Source: Varroa destructor
Lineage: Eukaryota > Arthropoda > Arachnida > Mesostigmata > Varroidae
Length of the DNA: 64,000 bases
Assembly (NCBI RefSeq): GCF_002443255.2
Contig: NW_019211455.1
Location: 9,333,959-9,397,958 of the forward strand
Direction of reading: 5' to 3'
In this document: positions 50,352-54,849 of the stretch, in pieces
How positions within the stretch are numbered: the first letter of the stretch is position 1
Layout: each line of letters begins with the position of its first letter
Notes under the pieces: generated by a model
Databases searched by the model: none
What the model was told of the DNA's origin: nothing
The model's input: the letters and a program-made list of their open reading frames with translations, nothing else
Program-made: the position numbers and the translations under genes

Positions 50352-51071
50352 CAACGAGAGGCAGCGAAAGTGGGGTTCGCACTATCAAAGCCGGTCGCCA
50401 AAGCTTTAGGTCGTCAGCTATATCACAAGCAGCTCAATCCATCATTCCTTTTATAATAATCACCACAGTGATAACTGTATAAATAACAGCGGAACAACCA
50501 GCTTCATCGCTTAATGCATCAATCAGCGATAGCAATGGCTCATTGCGCTGTATTCTGTCTTGCCTAGATCATCATGCTCTAGTCGCCGTTCAGCTCATTC
50601 GCTAACCATTCAGTTACTACTCTTGCATACGTATTTTTGAATCGGGAGAGAAAAACATTGACAGATTATTGCTGCTTCGAGCCGCGGCAATAAAGAAGAA
50701 AGATGAGGCTGACATTATTTTTATACTGAAGTCGCATTCTATCGATCTTTTTCTTCTCACCGTTTACTTTTATGTTTGTTTGTCAAATCATTCGTTAATA
50801 TTCTATCATTTAGGCACACTACAGTGACGCCGCACTGACCTTCTCATACGGCTATGCGTTCTTTCCGCTTTTTTTGTTGCAGGGCTTAGGCAAGTTCTGT
50901 GATTCCGACTTCGTGCGAGCCGCCCAGCGGGAGCTCGCCGAGGCATTCAACTTGACGCAAGAGCAGATGGATCGTGCAGCCCATGAAATTCTTCAGGCCG
51001 AGTCCAGGCGTCGCTCAGTGCCTTCGGGCCAACCTGGCCAGCCAAATCCGACTAATTCCACCCAACTGTAG
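5863..51071 (+). CDS. Ca-alpha1D: Voltage-gated calcium channel alpha-1 subunit, Cav1/L-type (5'-partial, 20 exons)
   Basis: Pore-forming subunit of a plasma-membrane L-type calcium channel, which opens on depolarisation and admits Ca2+ in muscle and neurons. The spliced exons give 2118 codons from IS2 to the C-terminus in one frame. Visible landmarks are the S4 arginine ladders of all four domains, a selectivity glutamate in each pore loop (6800, 27115, 42633, 43500), a perfect AID for the beta subunit (9880-9933), an EF-hand after IVS6, and an IQ motif (44118-44123). The loop after IQ containing MHRR, then LFGSVWSS, and the terminal LGKFCDSDF block match the layout of fly Ca-alpha1D, which separates this from Cav2 and Cav3. 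Missing are the N-terminus and IS1. Junction phases agree at every splice; the least certain junctions are those in the II-III loop and the distal tail. Confidence 0.96.
6227..6596 (+). other. Intron (IS5 to domain I pore loop)
   Basis: A 370-base intron with donor GTAAGT and acceptor TTTCAG. It is AT-rich and I see no other element in it. Confidence 0.9.
6597..6814 (+). CDS. Ca-alpha1D: Cav1 exon: domain I extracellular loop and pore
   Basis: This exon completes the split Gly codon and encodes the IS5-P loop and the domain I selectivity filter. The loop carries several cysteines (in [25 protein letters not shown]) typical of Cav1 turrets, and an Asn-Tyr-Thr glycosylation sequon. [15 protein letters not shown] is the pore helix. 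The filter Glu is codon 6800-6802. Asn stands immediately before it (6797) and Gly (6812) stands where EGWTD normally has Asp. The donor GTACGT at 6815 is phase 0. Confidence 0.95.
6815..9699 (+). other. Intron (domain I pore to IS6)
   Basis: A 2.9-kb intron, donor GTACGT and acceptor TTCCAG. Open stretches at 7452-7881 and 8248-8773 overlap on several frames and both strands and show no channel-like or other protein motif. I found no duplicate of the IS6 exon that would suggest mutually exclusive splicing. Confidence 0.85.
9700..9948 (+). CDS. Ca-alpha1D: Cav1 exon: IS6 and beta-subunit binding AID
   Basis: Eighty-three codons. [15 protein letters not shown] ends the pore loop and [21 protein letters not shown] is IS6. 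Residues 61-78 of the exon, [18 protein letters not shown] (9880-9933), match every fixed position of the alpha-interaction domain QQxExxLxGYxxWIxxxE, which binds the cytoplasmic beta subunit needed for surface expression and gating. [15 protein letters not shown] between them is the conserved helix joining IS6 to the AID. The donor GTGAGC at 9949 is phase 0. Confidence 0.97.
9880..9933 (+). other. AID: coding motif for calcium-channel beta subunit binding
   Basis: The consensus is complete: Gln-Gln, Glu at +3, Leu at +6, Gly-Tyr at +8/+9, Trp-Ile at +12/+13 and Glu at +17. Tyr and Trp are the residues known to be essential for beta-subunit affinity in this family, so the channel is expected to need a beta partner. 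Confidence 0.95.
11058..11429 (-). pseudogene. Possible decayed coding segment, unidentified
   Basis: On the minus strand this GC-richer island reads as two adjoining open pieces with balanced, protein-like composition. The upstream piece contains [11 protein letters not shown] and, after one stop, [17 protein letters not shown]. In another frame, the downstream piece contains [19 protein letters not shown] and [17 protein letters not shown], and ends at a stop at 11058-11060. I do not recognise the family. It could be a frame-broken relic of a retrocopy or transposon, or chance openness caused by base composition. Confidence 0.2.
13985..14008 (-). repeat. Interstitial telomere-like (TTAGG)n repeat
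   Basis: CTAA followed by four CCTAA units on the + strand, i.e. TTAGG read on the minus strand. TTAGG is the telomere repeat of most arthropods. A run this short inside an intron could be a scar of break repair or telomerase capture, or a chance microsatellite. Confidence 0.8.
14466..14490 (+). repeat. Homopolymer T25
   Basis: Twenty-five uninterrupted T residues inside the I-II loop intron. No gene body is attached, so there is no clear sign that it is the reversed poly(A) tail of a retrocopy. Confidence 0.9.
17324..17548 (+). CDS. Ca-alpha1D: Cav1 exon: I-II loop and start of IIS1
   Basis: Seventy-five codons in phase 0 at both ends (acceptor CTTCAG, donor GTAGGT). The first 40 residues are an acidic, probably disordered part of the I-II loop ([20 protein letters not shown]). 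A basic stretch, [17 protein letters not shown], leads into IIS1, [13 protein letters not shown]. The basic-then-hydrophobic pattern before IIS1 is conserved in Cav1. The loop joins directly to the AID exon in frame, but alternative loop exons in the preceding intron are possible. Confidence 0.93.
17549..18838 (+). other. Intron within IIS1-S2
   Basis: A 1.3-kb intron, donor GTAGGT, acceptor AATTAG. T- and A-rich, with short homopolymers (about 17981, 18566) and nothing else recognised. Confidence 0.85.
18839..18967 (+). CDS. Ca-alpha1D: Cav1 exon: IIS1-S2
   Basis: Forty-three codons, phase 0 at both ends. [12 protein letters not shown] is the conserved extracellular S1-S2 link and [20 protein letters not shown] is IIS2 with its acidic and basic gating partners. 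The opening Met here is an internal residue after Asn-Thr of the previous exon, not a start codon. The donor is GTTTGC, which departs from the GTRAGT consensus at +3 and +4 and may be weak. Confidence 0.94.
18968..20699 (+). other. Intron (IIS2 to IIS3)
   Basis: A 1.7-kb intron, donor GTTTGC, acceptor TTACAG. It includes a T-run at about 19269-19281. I see no other feature. Confidence 0.85.
20700..20851 (+). CDS. Ca-alpha1D: Cav1 exon: IIS3-S4, ending at a GC splice donor
   Basis: Fifty codons plus two bases. [20 protein letters not shown] is IIS3 and [19 protein letters not shown] is the IIS4 sensor. The reading frame and the conserved Phe-Lys-Val-Thr-Lys-Tyr-Trp sequence require the exon to end after ACC AA, so the intron starts with GCAAGT at 20852. 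The first G of the lysine codon is replaced by the A at 26548, giving AAA, then TAC TGG. The nearby GT at 20856 does not restore the frame. Confidence 0.92.
20852..26547 (+). other. GC-AG intron in domain II, 5.7 kb
   Basis: Donor GCAAGT, the preferred hexamer of GC-AG introns, and acceptor CGCAG. Open stretches such as 21401-21876 and minus 24678-25318 carry no recognised motif. An (ATTTT)n run lies at about 22751-22773. Confidence 0.85.
22751..22773 (+). repeat. (ATTTT)n short tandem repeat
   Basis: About four and a half units of ATTTT in the domain II intron. A simple repeat of no evident function. Confidence 0.75.
26548..26758 (+). CDS. Ca-alpha1D: Cav1 exon: IIS4-S5 linker to domain II pore helix
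   Basis: One base completing Lys, then 70 codons. [20 protein letters not shown] is the S4-S5 linker, [23 protein letters not shown] is IIS5, and [10 protein letters not shown] is the pore helix leading to the filter in the next exon. Conservation with fly Ca-alpha1D is nearly continuous. The donor is GTCTGA at 26759 (non-consensus at +3 and +4), phase 0. Confidence 0.96.
26759..27102 (+). other. Intron inside the domain II pore
   Basis: A 344-base intron with donor GTCTGA and acceptor GTTACAG. It splits Gln from Ile-Leu-Thr-Gly-Glu of the selectivity filter. Nothing else is seen. Confidence 0.88.
27103..27217 (+). CDS. Ca-alpha1D: Cav1 exon: domain II selectivity filter and start of IIS6
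   Basis: Thirty-eight codons plus one base. [15 protein letters not shown] carries the domain II filter Glu at 27115-27117. [18 protein letters not shown] begins IIS6. The donor GTAAGT at 27218 is strong and splits a glycine codon (phase 1), which is completed at 34460. Confidence 0.97.
27926..28612 (+). mobile_element. Decayed mariner-family transposase relic
   Basis: DNA transposon remnant in the same orientation as the channel gene. Visible pieces in order: an FGVHN-type helix-turn-helix fragment (27929); LDK, stop, [10 protein letters not shown] (27987), where Trp has become TGA; an Asp-Lys-Lys segment with another TGA, then YDNRRRS (28085-28126); and a final frame from [19 protein letters not shown] (28343) through YPAYSP to a SSGINKLP end (to 28612). 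In the last piece the second and third catalytic Asp (28346 and 28448) are exactly 34 residues apart, the D34D spacing of mariner. Stops at 28451 and 28490 and upstream frame changes make it inactive. Terminal inverted repeats were not found. Confidence 0.85.
33123..33146. repeat. Perfect 10-bp inverted repeat, TTGG loop
   Basis: GACCCTTACG is followed by TTGG and then its exact reverse complement. As RNA it would form a short stable hairpin. The surroundings are ordinary intron and no function is evident. Confidence 0.8.
34460..34622 (+). CDS. Ca-alpha1D: Cav1 exon: end of IIS6 and start of II-III loop
   Basis: Completes the split Gly, then [21 protein letters not shown], the conserved cytoplasmic end of IIS6, followed by an acidic run ([12 protein letters not shown]). 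The start is certain. The end is inferred: the next exon needs a phase 2 junction, and the best site is AG followed by GCAAGC at 34623, a GC donor. Alternatives are a weak GTTTGG at 34629 (phase 2), or a strong GTAAGC at about 34691 (phase 1) paired with a shifted acceptor, which would add 23 unconserved residues. Confidence 0.82.
34623..35620 (+). other. Intron in II-III loop, probable GC donor
   Basis: A 1.0-kb intron, most likely GCAAGC to GTCAG. AT-rich, with a TA-rich patch at about 34880-34905. No other element seen. Confidence 0.65.
35621..35718 (+). CDS. Ca-alpha1D: Cav1 exon: II-III loop, small variable exon
   Basis: One base, 32 codons and one base. The product, [19 protein letters not shown] then [13 protein letters not shown], is short, charged and probably disordered, as expected for this loop, which differs greatly between species. 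Support comes from acceptor GTCAG, donor GTGAGT and phase fit on both sides (only this frame is open). There is no sequence conservation I can point to. Skipping it would break the frame, so it should be constitutive unless neighbouring splice sites also shift. Confidence 0.72.
35719..38571 (+). other. Intron in II-III loop, 2.9 kb
   Basis: Donor GTGAGT, acceptor TTTCAG. The 225-codon open stretch that starts at 38092 and crosses into the following exon is in a different frame from the channel and is a shadow. Otherwise nothing is recognised. Confidence 0.85.
38572..38765 (+). CDS. Ca-alpha1D: Cav1 exon: acidic II-III loop
   Basis: Two bases completing Gly, then 64 codons. More than half of the first 47 residues are Asp or Glu (for example [16 protein letters not shown]), followed by [14 protein letters not shown]. 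The Arg-Pro-Arg-Arg-Met-Ser-Glu motif is shared with the fly channel and looks like a basophilic-kinase site at its Ser. The low-complexity acidic tract could bind cations or a basic partner; that is inference. Acceptor TTTCAG, donor GTAAAT, ending in phase 0. Confidence 0.9.
38766..39267 (+). other. Intron (II-III loop to IIIS1)
   Basis: A 502-base intron, donor GTAAAT, acceptor TTTTTAG. AT-rich, no other element. Confidence 0.88.
39268..39510 (+). CDS. Ca-alpha1D: Cav1 exon: IIIS1-S2
   Basis: Eighty-one codons, phase 0 at both ends. [21 protein letters not shown] is the conserved entry to domain [23 protein letters not shown] is IIIS1 and [20 protein letters not shown] is IIIS2. Lead residue Val is encoded by GTG at the exon start. 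The donor GTAAGC follows Lys at 39511. Confidence 0.97.
39511..40985 (+). other. Intron (IIIS2 to IIIS3)
   Basis: A 1.5-kb intron, donor GTAAGC, acceptor TTTTTCAG. I saw no repeated domain III exon and no other element. Confidence 0.85.
40986..41223 (+). CDS. Ca-alpha1D: Cav1 exon: IIIS3-S4 and S4-S5 linker
   Basis: Seventy-nine codons plus one base. [20 protein letters not shown] leads into IIIS3 ([15 protein letters not shown]), then the IIIS4 sensor in [18 protein letters not shown] and the linker [19 protein letters not shown]. The S4 basic spacing is intact. The donor GTGAGT at 41224 splits a Gly codon completed at 42379. Confidence 0.97.
41224..42378 (+). other. Intron (III S4-S5) containing an assembly gap
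   Basis: Donor GTGAGT, acceptor ATCCAG. It contains 100 N bases flanked by TA dinucleotide repeats, so the real length is unknown. Confidence 0.88.
42071..42170. other. Assembly gap, 100 N
   Basis: Exactly 100 N, a conventional placeholder length, bounded on both sides by TATATA. A long (TA)n microsatellite probably broke the assembly. Since IIIS4 and IIIS5 join perfectly across the intron, no constitutive exon is needed in the gap. Confidence 0.98.
42379..44270 (+). CDS. Ca-alpha1D: Cav1 giant exon: IIIS5 through domain IV to the IQ motif
   Basis: Two bases plus 630 codons with no intron. Order: IIIS5 ([17 protein letters not shown]), domain III pore with [10 protein letters not shown] and filter Glu at 42633, IIIS6 ([17 protein letters not shown]), the III-IV loop ([15 protein letters not shown]), all of domain IV with IVS4 ([14 protein letters not shown]), filter Glu at 43500 in [12 protein letters not shown]6 ([20 protein letters not shown]), an EF-hand region from 43723, the pre-IQ helices, and IQ core [14 protein letters not shown] (Ile-Gln at 44118-44123) for calmodulin. 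The in-frame end is after Gln at 44270 with donor GTTGGT. A stronger-looking GTGAGA lies 4 bases downstream. Confidence 0.97.
44271..44635 (+). other. Intron after the IQ region
   Basis: A 365-base intron, donor GTTGGT (or the alternative GTGAGA at 44275), acceptor CAACAG preceded by a pyrimidine-rich stretch. No other element is seen. Confidence 0.85.
44636..44877 (+). CDS. Ca-alpha1D: Cav1 exon: proximal C-terminal tail
   Basis: Eighty codons plus two bases. [20 protein letters not shown] includes the MHRR and LFGSVWSS motifs shared with fly Ca-alpha1D. The remainder is Pro, Ala and Ser rich and ends SDSPP. The donor GTAAGT at 44878 contains an in-frame TAA (44879-44881), so retention of the intron would terminate the protein at once. 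Confidence 0.93.
44878..45931 (+). other. Intron in C-terminal tail
   Basis: A 1.05-kb intron, donor GTAAGT, acceptor ATATAG. The sequence is A- and C-rich and holds no other recognised element. Confidence 0.8.
45932..46660 (+). CDS. Ca-alpha1D: Cav1 exon: low-complexity C-terminal tail
   Basis: A phase 2 exon of 729 bases, open throughout in the frame set by the previous exon. It starts [20 protein letters not shown], a short motif of the kind found in Cav1 distal tails, then basic-Ser sites ([14 protein letters not shown]), a polyalanine run, and His/Gln-, Thr- and Pro-rich sequence. It ends SASHSAS plus AG before donor GTGATT at 46661. The donor overlaps a TGA, so unspliced transcript stops here. 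Function beyond a disordered regulatory tail is unknown. Confidence 0.78.
46802..46889. repeat. Interrupted (TA)n microsatellite
   Basis: About 88 bases of alternating TA broken by ACA steps, just downstream of a tail exon. It reads as open on several frames only because TA repeats avoid stops in those frames. Confidence 0.95.
47130..47165. repeat. 9-bp inverted repeat, 18-base spacer
   Basis: CGAAGGAGT and its exact reverse complement ACTCCTTCG flank an 18-base spacer in the tail intron. Possible local hairpin; could be chance. Confidence 0.5.
48067..48204 (+). CDS. Ca-alpha1D: Candidate Cav1 exon: acidic/Ser-rich tail segment
   Basis: A 138-base phase 2 to phase 2 candidate, so it can be included or skipped without changing frame. 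The acceptor TTCGCAG has a pyrimidine-rich, AG-free stretch of about 120 bases before it. The product reads [17 protein letters not shown], then [20 protein letters not shown]. The donor GTGCGT at 48205 fits at +3, +5 and +6 but has C before it. No conserved motif supports it, so this rests on splice signals and open frame only. Confidence 0.5.
48205..48892 (+). other. Intron in C-terminal tail
   Basis: Donor GTGCGT, acceptor AACAG. The last 160 bases contain no AG and are rich in pyrimidines, as expected of a functional acceptor region. Confidence 0.5.
48893..49120 (+). CDS. Ca-alpha1D: Candidate Cav1 exon: Ser-rich tail segment
   Basis: A 228-base phase 2 to phase 2 candidate. The acceptor AACAG at 48891-48892 is the first AG after about 160 bases, which favours it over the internal one at 48951. 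The product carries [32 protein letters not shown] and [14 protein letters not shown], a Ser-rich, kinase-site-like tail. The donor GTACCA is weak, but its phase fits the next exon. Being a multiple of three, it may be an optional cassette. Confidence 0.58.
49121..49787 (+). other. Intron in C-terminal tail with GAT-rich stretch
   Basis: Donor GTACCA, acceptor TTTCAG. The last 140 bases are GATGAT/GACGAT-rich. The region is open in the frame of the next exon from 49255, so an alternative longer version of that exon cannot be ruled out. Confidence 0.55.
49788..50127 (+). CDS. Ca-alpha1D: Cav1 exon: polyglutamine tail exon
   Basis: One base plus 113 codons. [20 protein letters not shown] leads into a glutamine tract (14 Gln after a His at 49915-49956, then Arg and 4 more Gln), followed by [17 protein letters not shown] and [16 protein letters not shown]. 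The last block matches the fly segment AESLIGGVLAAE that precedes the final conserved motif, so the donor GTACGC at 50128 and phase 0 are well supported. The 5' boundary is less sure. Reading on past the donor would stay open to 50409. Confidence 0.8.
49915..49971 (+). repeat. CAG/CAA polyglutamine-coding repeat
   Basis: Fourteen Gln codons, one Arg (CGA, 49957), then four Gln codons, made mostly of CAG with some CAA. The mixture should make it more stable than pure CAG, but length polymorphism is likely. Confidence 0.9.
50128..50882 (+). other. Intron in C-terminal tail with (GAC)n
   Basis: Donor GTACGC, acceptor GTTGCAG after a T-rich run. It includes a (GAC)n/(AAC)n stretch at about 50321-50354. 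The first 280 bases are open in the channel frame, so intron retention would give a different, longer C-terminus ending at 50409. Confidence 0.82.
50883..51071 (+). CDS. Ca-alpha1D: Cav1 last exon to first stop codon (TAG)
   Basis: Sixty-two codons and TAG at 51069-51071. [36 protein letters not shown] and QAESRR match the conserved end of the fly tail, the part of Cav1 known to fold back on the IQ region in other animals. It ends [12 protein letters not shown]. The same frame stays open for 172 more codons beyond the TAG. Acceptor TTGCAG, phase 0. Confidence 0.9.
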   Translation, partial: GLGKFCDSDFVRAAQRELAEAFNLTQEQMDRAAHEILQAESRRRSVPSGQPGQPNPTNSTQL

Positions 51072-51590
51072 ATGCCCCCTCTCACCCTGTCGCCCTCCGA
51101 CCCGCCCCTCCAGCTCAACCCTCAACCGAGTCCGTCACCGAGCGCCTCGCCCCTATGTTATTCAAGCTACTACTTCACCCATTTAACTCTTTACCCTTAT
51201 TTGCCAACGCACCAGCTTCTGTCGAAGCTTTCACAGCCATCACCAATAATAGCACCACAACAGCAACAGCAAACCCAGCATCACCCGGACCAGAATCAGA
51301 GTGGCTGCCGAGTCTTCAGCAGCTGCGCCGAATTTCAACCGAGCAGAACTATAAGTCCCATTGATACGAATACCACGACCATCGCCACTAATATCACTCT
51401 GAATCCTAGTTTGACGACCTCGAATATTTACGGCCTTCCGACACTACGATCTCCTCTACAACTATTACTGCAGCCAGCTGCAATGTTAATCAACCAGCCT
51501 CAGACTTCCCCACAAAACATTACCGCACCACCACTACCCTCCTCGATAAACGTTCAGAGCTCATCATCTACGTACAGTGATCTTGATTGA
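51072..51590 (+). CDS. In-frame open extension beyond the TAG (possible readthrough region)
   Basis: 172 codons in the same frame directly after the TAG, starting with ATG and ending at TGA (51588-51590). Composition is Pro, Ser, Thr, Gln and Leu rich, like the preceding tail, with a Gln run and a Tyr-Ser-Asp-Leu-Asp end. Options are stop-codon readthrough, splicing around the TAG, an assembly or strain-specific nonsense change, or a 3' UTR open by composition. A separate protein starting at 51072 is unlikely, as it lies inside the same transcript. Confidence 0.35.
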   Translation: MPPLTLSPSDPPLQLNPQPSPSPSASPLCYSSYYFTHLTLYPYLPTHQLLSKLSQPSPIIAPQQQQQTQHHPDQNQSGCRVFSSCAEFQPSRTISPIDTNTTTIATNITLNPSLTTSNIYGLPTLRSPLQLLLQPAAMLINQPQTSPQNITAPPLPSSINVQSSSSTYSDLD

Positions 51591-54154
51591 CCTTGAAATC
51601 CCCCGACCTTGGCTTATCCGCTTCCCCTGAAACACTTCCCAATGCACATATGATTAATCACGAACAATCTACCAATAGTCACCTAACGCAACTGAGTATC
51701 TAGTGCATAACCACTCTTCGTACGTTAGCCCGTTCTTTCATCATTCATCATATATTAAAGCATTAGGACAAAAGCCGCACCTCTAACATAAATTTGGTAC
51801 TTGGTTGTTTTTGATTAACCCGTTCCAATCCGCACATGATCTTCCGCCATAACTACATACCATAACTTCGTCACTCTTTCCTAATCTAATTACCTCCAAT
51901 ATCCTAAACCTTTTTTCCTGCATCATTTCACGTCCTGAACATTCCCAGAGAGCCTTGTTTCGTAACCGCTTTCCCCCGGAGGCCCTCGACAGTTTTGTAT
52001 AGTAGTACGTTGTTCCTGAGAGACGGAATTAACAGAGGCAAAAAGGGAATTAGCTATAAAAAGTGACGAATGACGGAGATAATATATAGGATATTAATCA
52101 CTGCTCATTAATGTAACGAGGGTCCCGGATTGCGGTGCAAACGACGTCCGCTCGAAGCAATTTAACCACAGCGCCTCCTCGAGAAGAAAAGCTTGCGACC
52201 CGCGATGGCCTCAATGGCCAGCCAGCTGAGTTCTTAGGAGAGAGACGTCGGTGCAGCCATTGTGATTGAACTCGTGCTGTTTCCTATTATTTCGTTGCTG
52301 TGTCATCATGTGCTGTTCCATAGCCAGAAAGAAAACAACATAACTAAAAAAATGATGATATAGAGATTTGAATGGGCGTTTACTTACGTACCTAACTTTG
52401 CCGCTTTGGGCCGCAATGGTGAAAAGCATCAATAACGAAAATGGACAACGTCTGTATGAAGAAACACCTATACGAAAAAATGGGTAGAACTGATGACTCA
52501 ATGACGTATTCGTCTTACACGCATATGAGTACATATAGACGGACATCATAGGCATAATAAAGCAGACAAATGCAGCGATACCAAGTAAACAAAGTTTCTG
52601 GGAATCAGCTTCAGCACGAATAGTGACCTACAGCTGCTCGTCGCCATAGCGCTTAAGCGCGTAGGTGCTTTATAGACACAACACATAAGCAAACCGTTTG
52701 AAAACATAATTGCTTCTTAACCACTATCAGCACCAGCAGCGAAAAAGCTTTTGCAGCTTCTAAGTGAAGAAGGTGACCAAGATGAACTGTAGAAAATAAG
52801 TAAAACACTAAATGTACAACCAACAAACCTAATAAACACAACACGCAAGCCTGAATAAACAAACATGTCGGCTTTATCATGCATGACTATATACATGGAA
52901 CTTGTTAACGATCTGTCAACGACAAACTACGCTAGCCCAATGAAGCCCTTGAAGCCAAATGCTGTCACGTATGTTTCAGCAAAATGCCTTTGTGCTGCCC
53001 GTAGACCGTTTACTACACGCCTTCGTCACATGTCCAAGAATATGAGAACTTTGATACTTCTAGCATTGCGCGTATGCTAATCCACGAAAGGGCATGCGTT
53101 CCGAAATCACCAATACATAAAAGCATTGTATACTTTTACGTTTCTAACCACTAATGGCCAAACAGAATTTAAAACTGAGGGACTATTATTAACGAGAACA
53201 ATATTTGAAAAGAAGAACTCAATCCGAGTCTGCCCAGAGCAGGACGACCAGGTTGTTCCATCCAGTTTATTACATCGGCACCACACGAAGCATATACAAT
53301 ACAATACGATCGGAGTAATTACTAAAGATGGAAAGTAACCGACAAACAAACTTGGAATAACAACAGCGACAGTAGCAAATGGTGTTTTGTACAAAAACAG
53401 CTAACCTCTATGAATGACACACAAACGATAAGGACTATGATGATAATAGTACTCGTACTAATTAATATTTAAATAATACAAAAGACATAACGAACAAATG
53501 ATGAAGTAAGCACGATCTTGAATAGACGGAGCGACTCTCTGCTGCTGCTGATAATAATGATTATCAATTCAAGAACGTATTGCCATCCGGAGAGCAGAAA
53601 AGCAAAGATCAACGAAATGTGACGAAGAAAAAAAACTAATCTCGACACGACTGATTGTAATTCCATAACAATCGCAAAAAAAACACAGACAGGAGCCATC
53701 TGTCCGTACGTCAGATAAATATACGCTTGACAACAACTTCTGTTATGGTTATATAGCAGAAGACGGAAGCCGGGAGCAGGGAGGAATGTCCAGCCTCGGC
53801 AAAATCTTTTCAAAGGTATACCAACCGTATGAACGTGGTGTGGGCCTGATCAATGTACACCAACATCGGCCTGCGATGCAACACAAGACCGATACGAGGA
53901 TTCCTGTTCGGAATCATGTACACACATAAATACAAATAAAGAGAGAATGAAAAAGCGAGAACGTAAGACAAATGGAAGAAATCAGAATCCAAAAATGAAA
54001 AGCGCTTCACGTAAGCTTCAGGATCACAAGTCATATAGATATACGTTTATATTGTTTAGTTTCGACGCGAATCGCAAGAAGTGAGAAACTTTATTGGACA
54101 CTCACGGTGAAAAACTTCAATAGCAGATACTTAGATACCCGGCGTATTCATACA
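51591..54154 (+). other. Probable 3' untranslated region
   Basis: No coding signal. Candidate poly(A) signals on the + strand are ATTAAA at 51754, and AATAAA at 52556, 52831, 52854 and 53935. Which one is used cannot be told from sequence. Minus-strand open stretches of 75-114 codons here reflect the A-rich + strand and are not supported as genes. Confidence 0.55.
52556..52561 (+). promoter_or_regulatory. Candidate polyadenylation signal AATAAA
   Basis: First canonical hexamer after the TGA at 51590, about 970 bases downstream. Further copies at 52831 and 52854 are equally possible. Confidence 0.35.
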
Positions 54155-54414
54155 TTGTATCTATATATATATATATATTACTATAATATTGTCATTGATG
54201 CTATACTATTAATATAATTACAATTATTATAGGAATTGTCTCTCTACATCAATTGAATCGATGGTTGCTACCGGTGTACATAGTTTTTGTTTATTTGCTA
54301 CCAAGGTTATTACTGCTGCTTCTATCACAATTCAGTGCTATGCCTCGTAAATGATAAGCACAGGACGGAAAACCTCGACACTTATACACAATCCATCTAC
54401 ATACAGATATAATG

Positions 54415-54417
<3 letters not shown>

Positions 54418-54487
<70 letters not shown>
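54418..54487. repeat. Compound (AT)n(TG)n microsatellite
   Basis: About 38 bases of AT followed by about 30 bases of TG/GT. Alternating purine-pyrimidine sequence that can adopt Z-DNA in principle. Confidence 0.95.
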
Positions 54488-54829
54488 AGAGTGTGTGAAA
54501 ATATCCACGATAATTATTTATTTTATAAACAAATAACTATAATAATGAATACTAATGATGACGCTCGGTTTAGCAACATGCTTTTTTAAGTGAGCAGTGA
54601 CAGAAACAACCATAATTCACAATGATACTAATCGGAGCCAACGAACGAAATATAAGAGGAGAAGAAGAAGATGAAAGCACTCAATGATGATAATAACATA
54701 AGAAATAATGGTGATAAGGATCATGATGATAAGAATACTAATATAATGTGTAGTAATGAAGTACAAGGTGTTATTTCTACAGGTCGCCATGTAGGAGAAA
54801 ACAAATCACAGCGCCCCCCACACGCACGT

Positions 54830-54849
54830 ACACACACACACACACACAC
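54830..54849. repeat. (CA)n microsatellite
   Basis: Ten CA units in the 3' region. Confidence 0.9.

Noticed and set aside
49255..50409. 384-codon open stretch on the + strand
   Set aside because: Only 49788-50127 shows channel homology. The 5' part is intron in a different frame from the preceding exon, and the 3' part lies beyond a supported donor.
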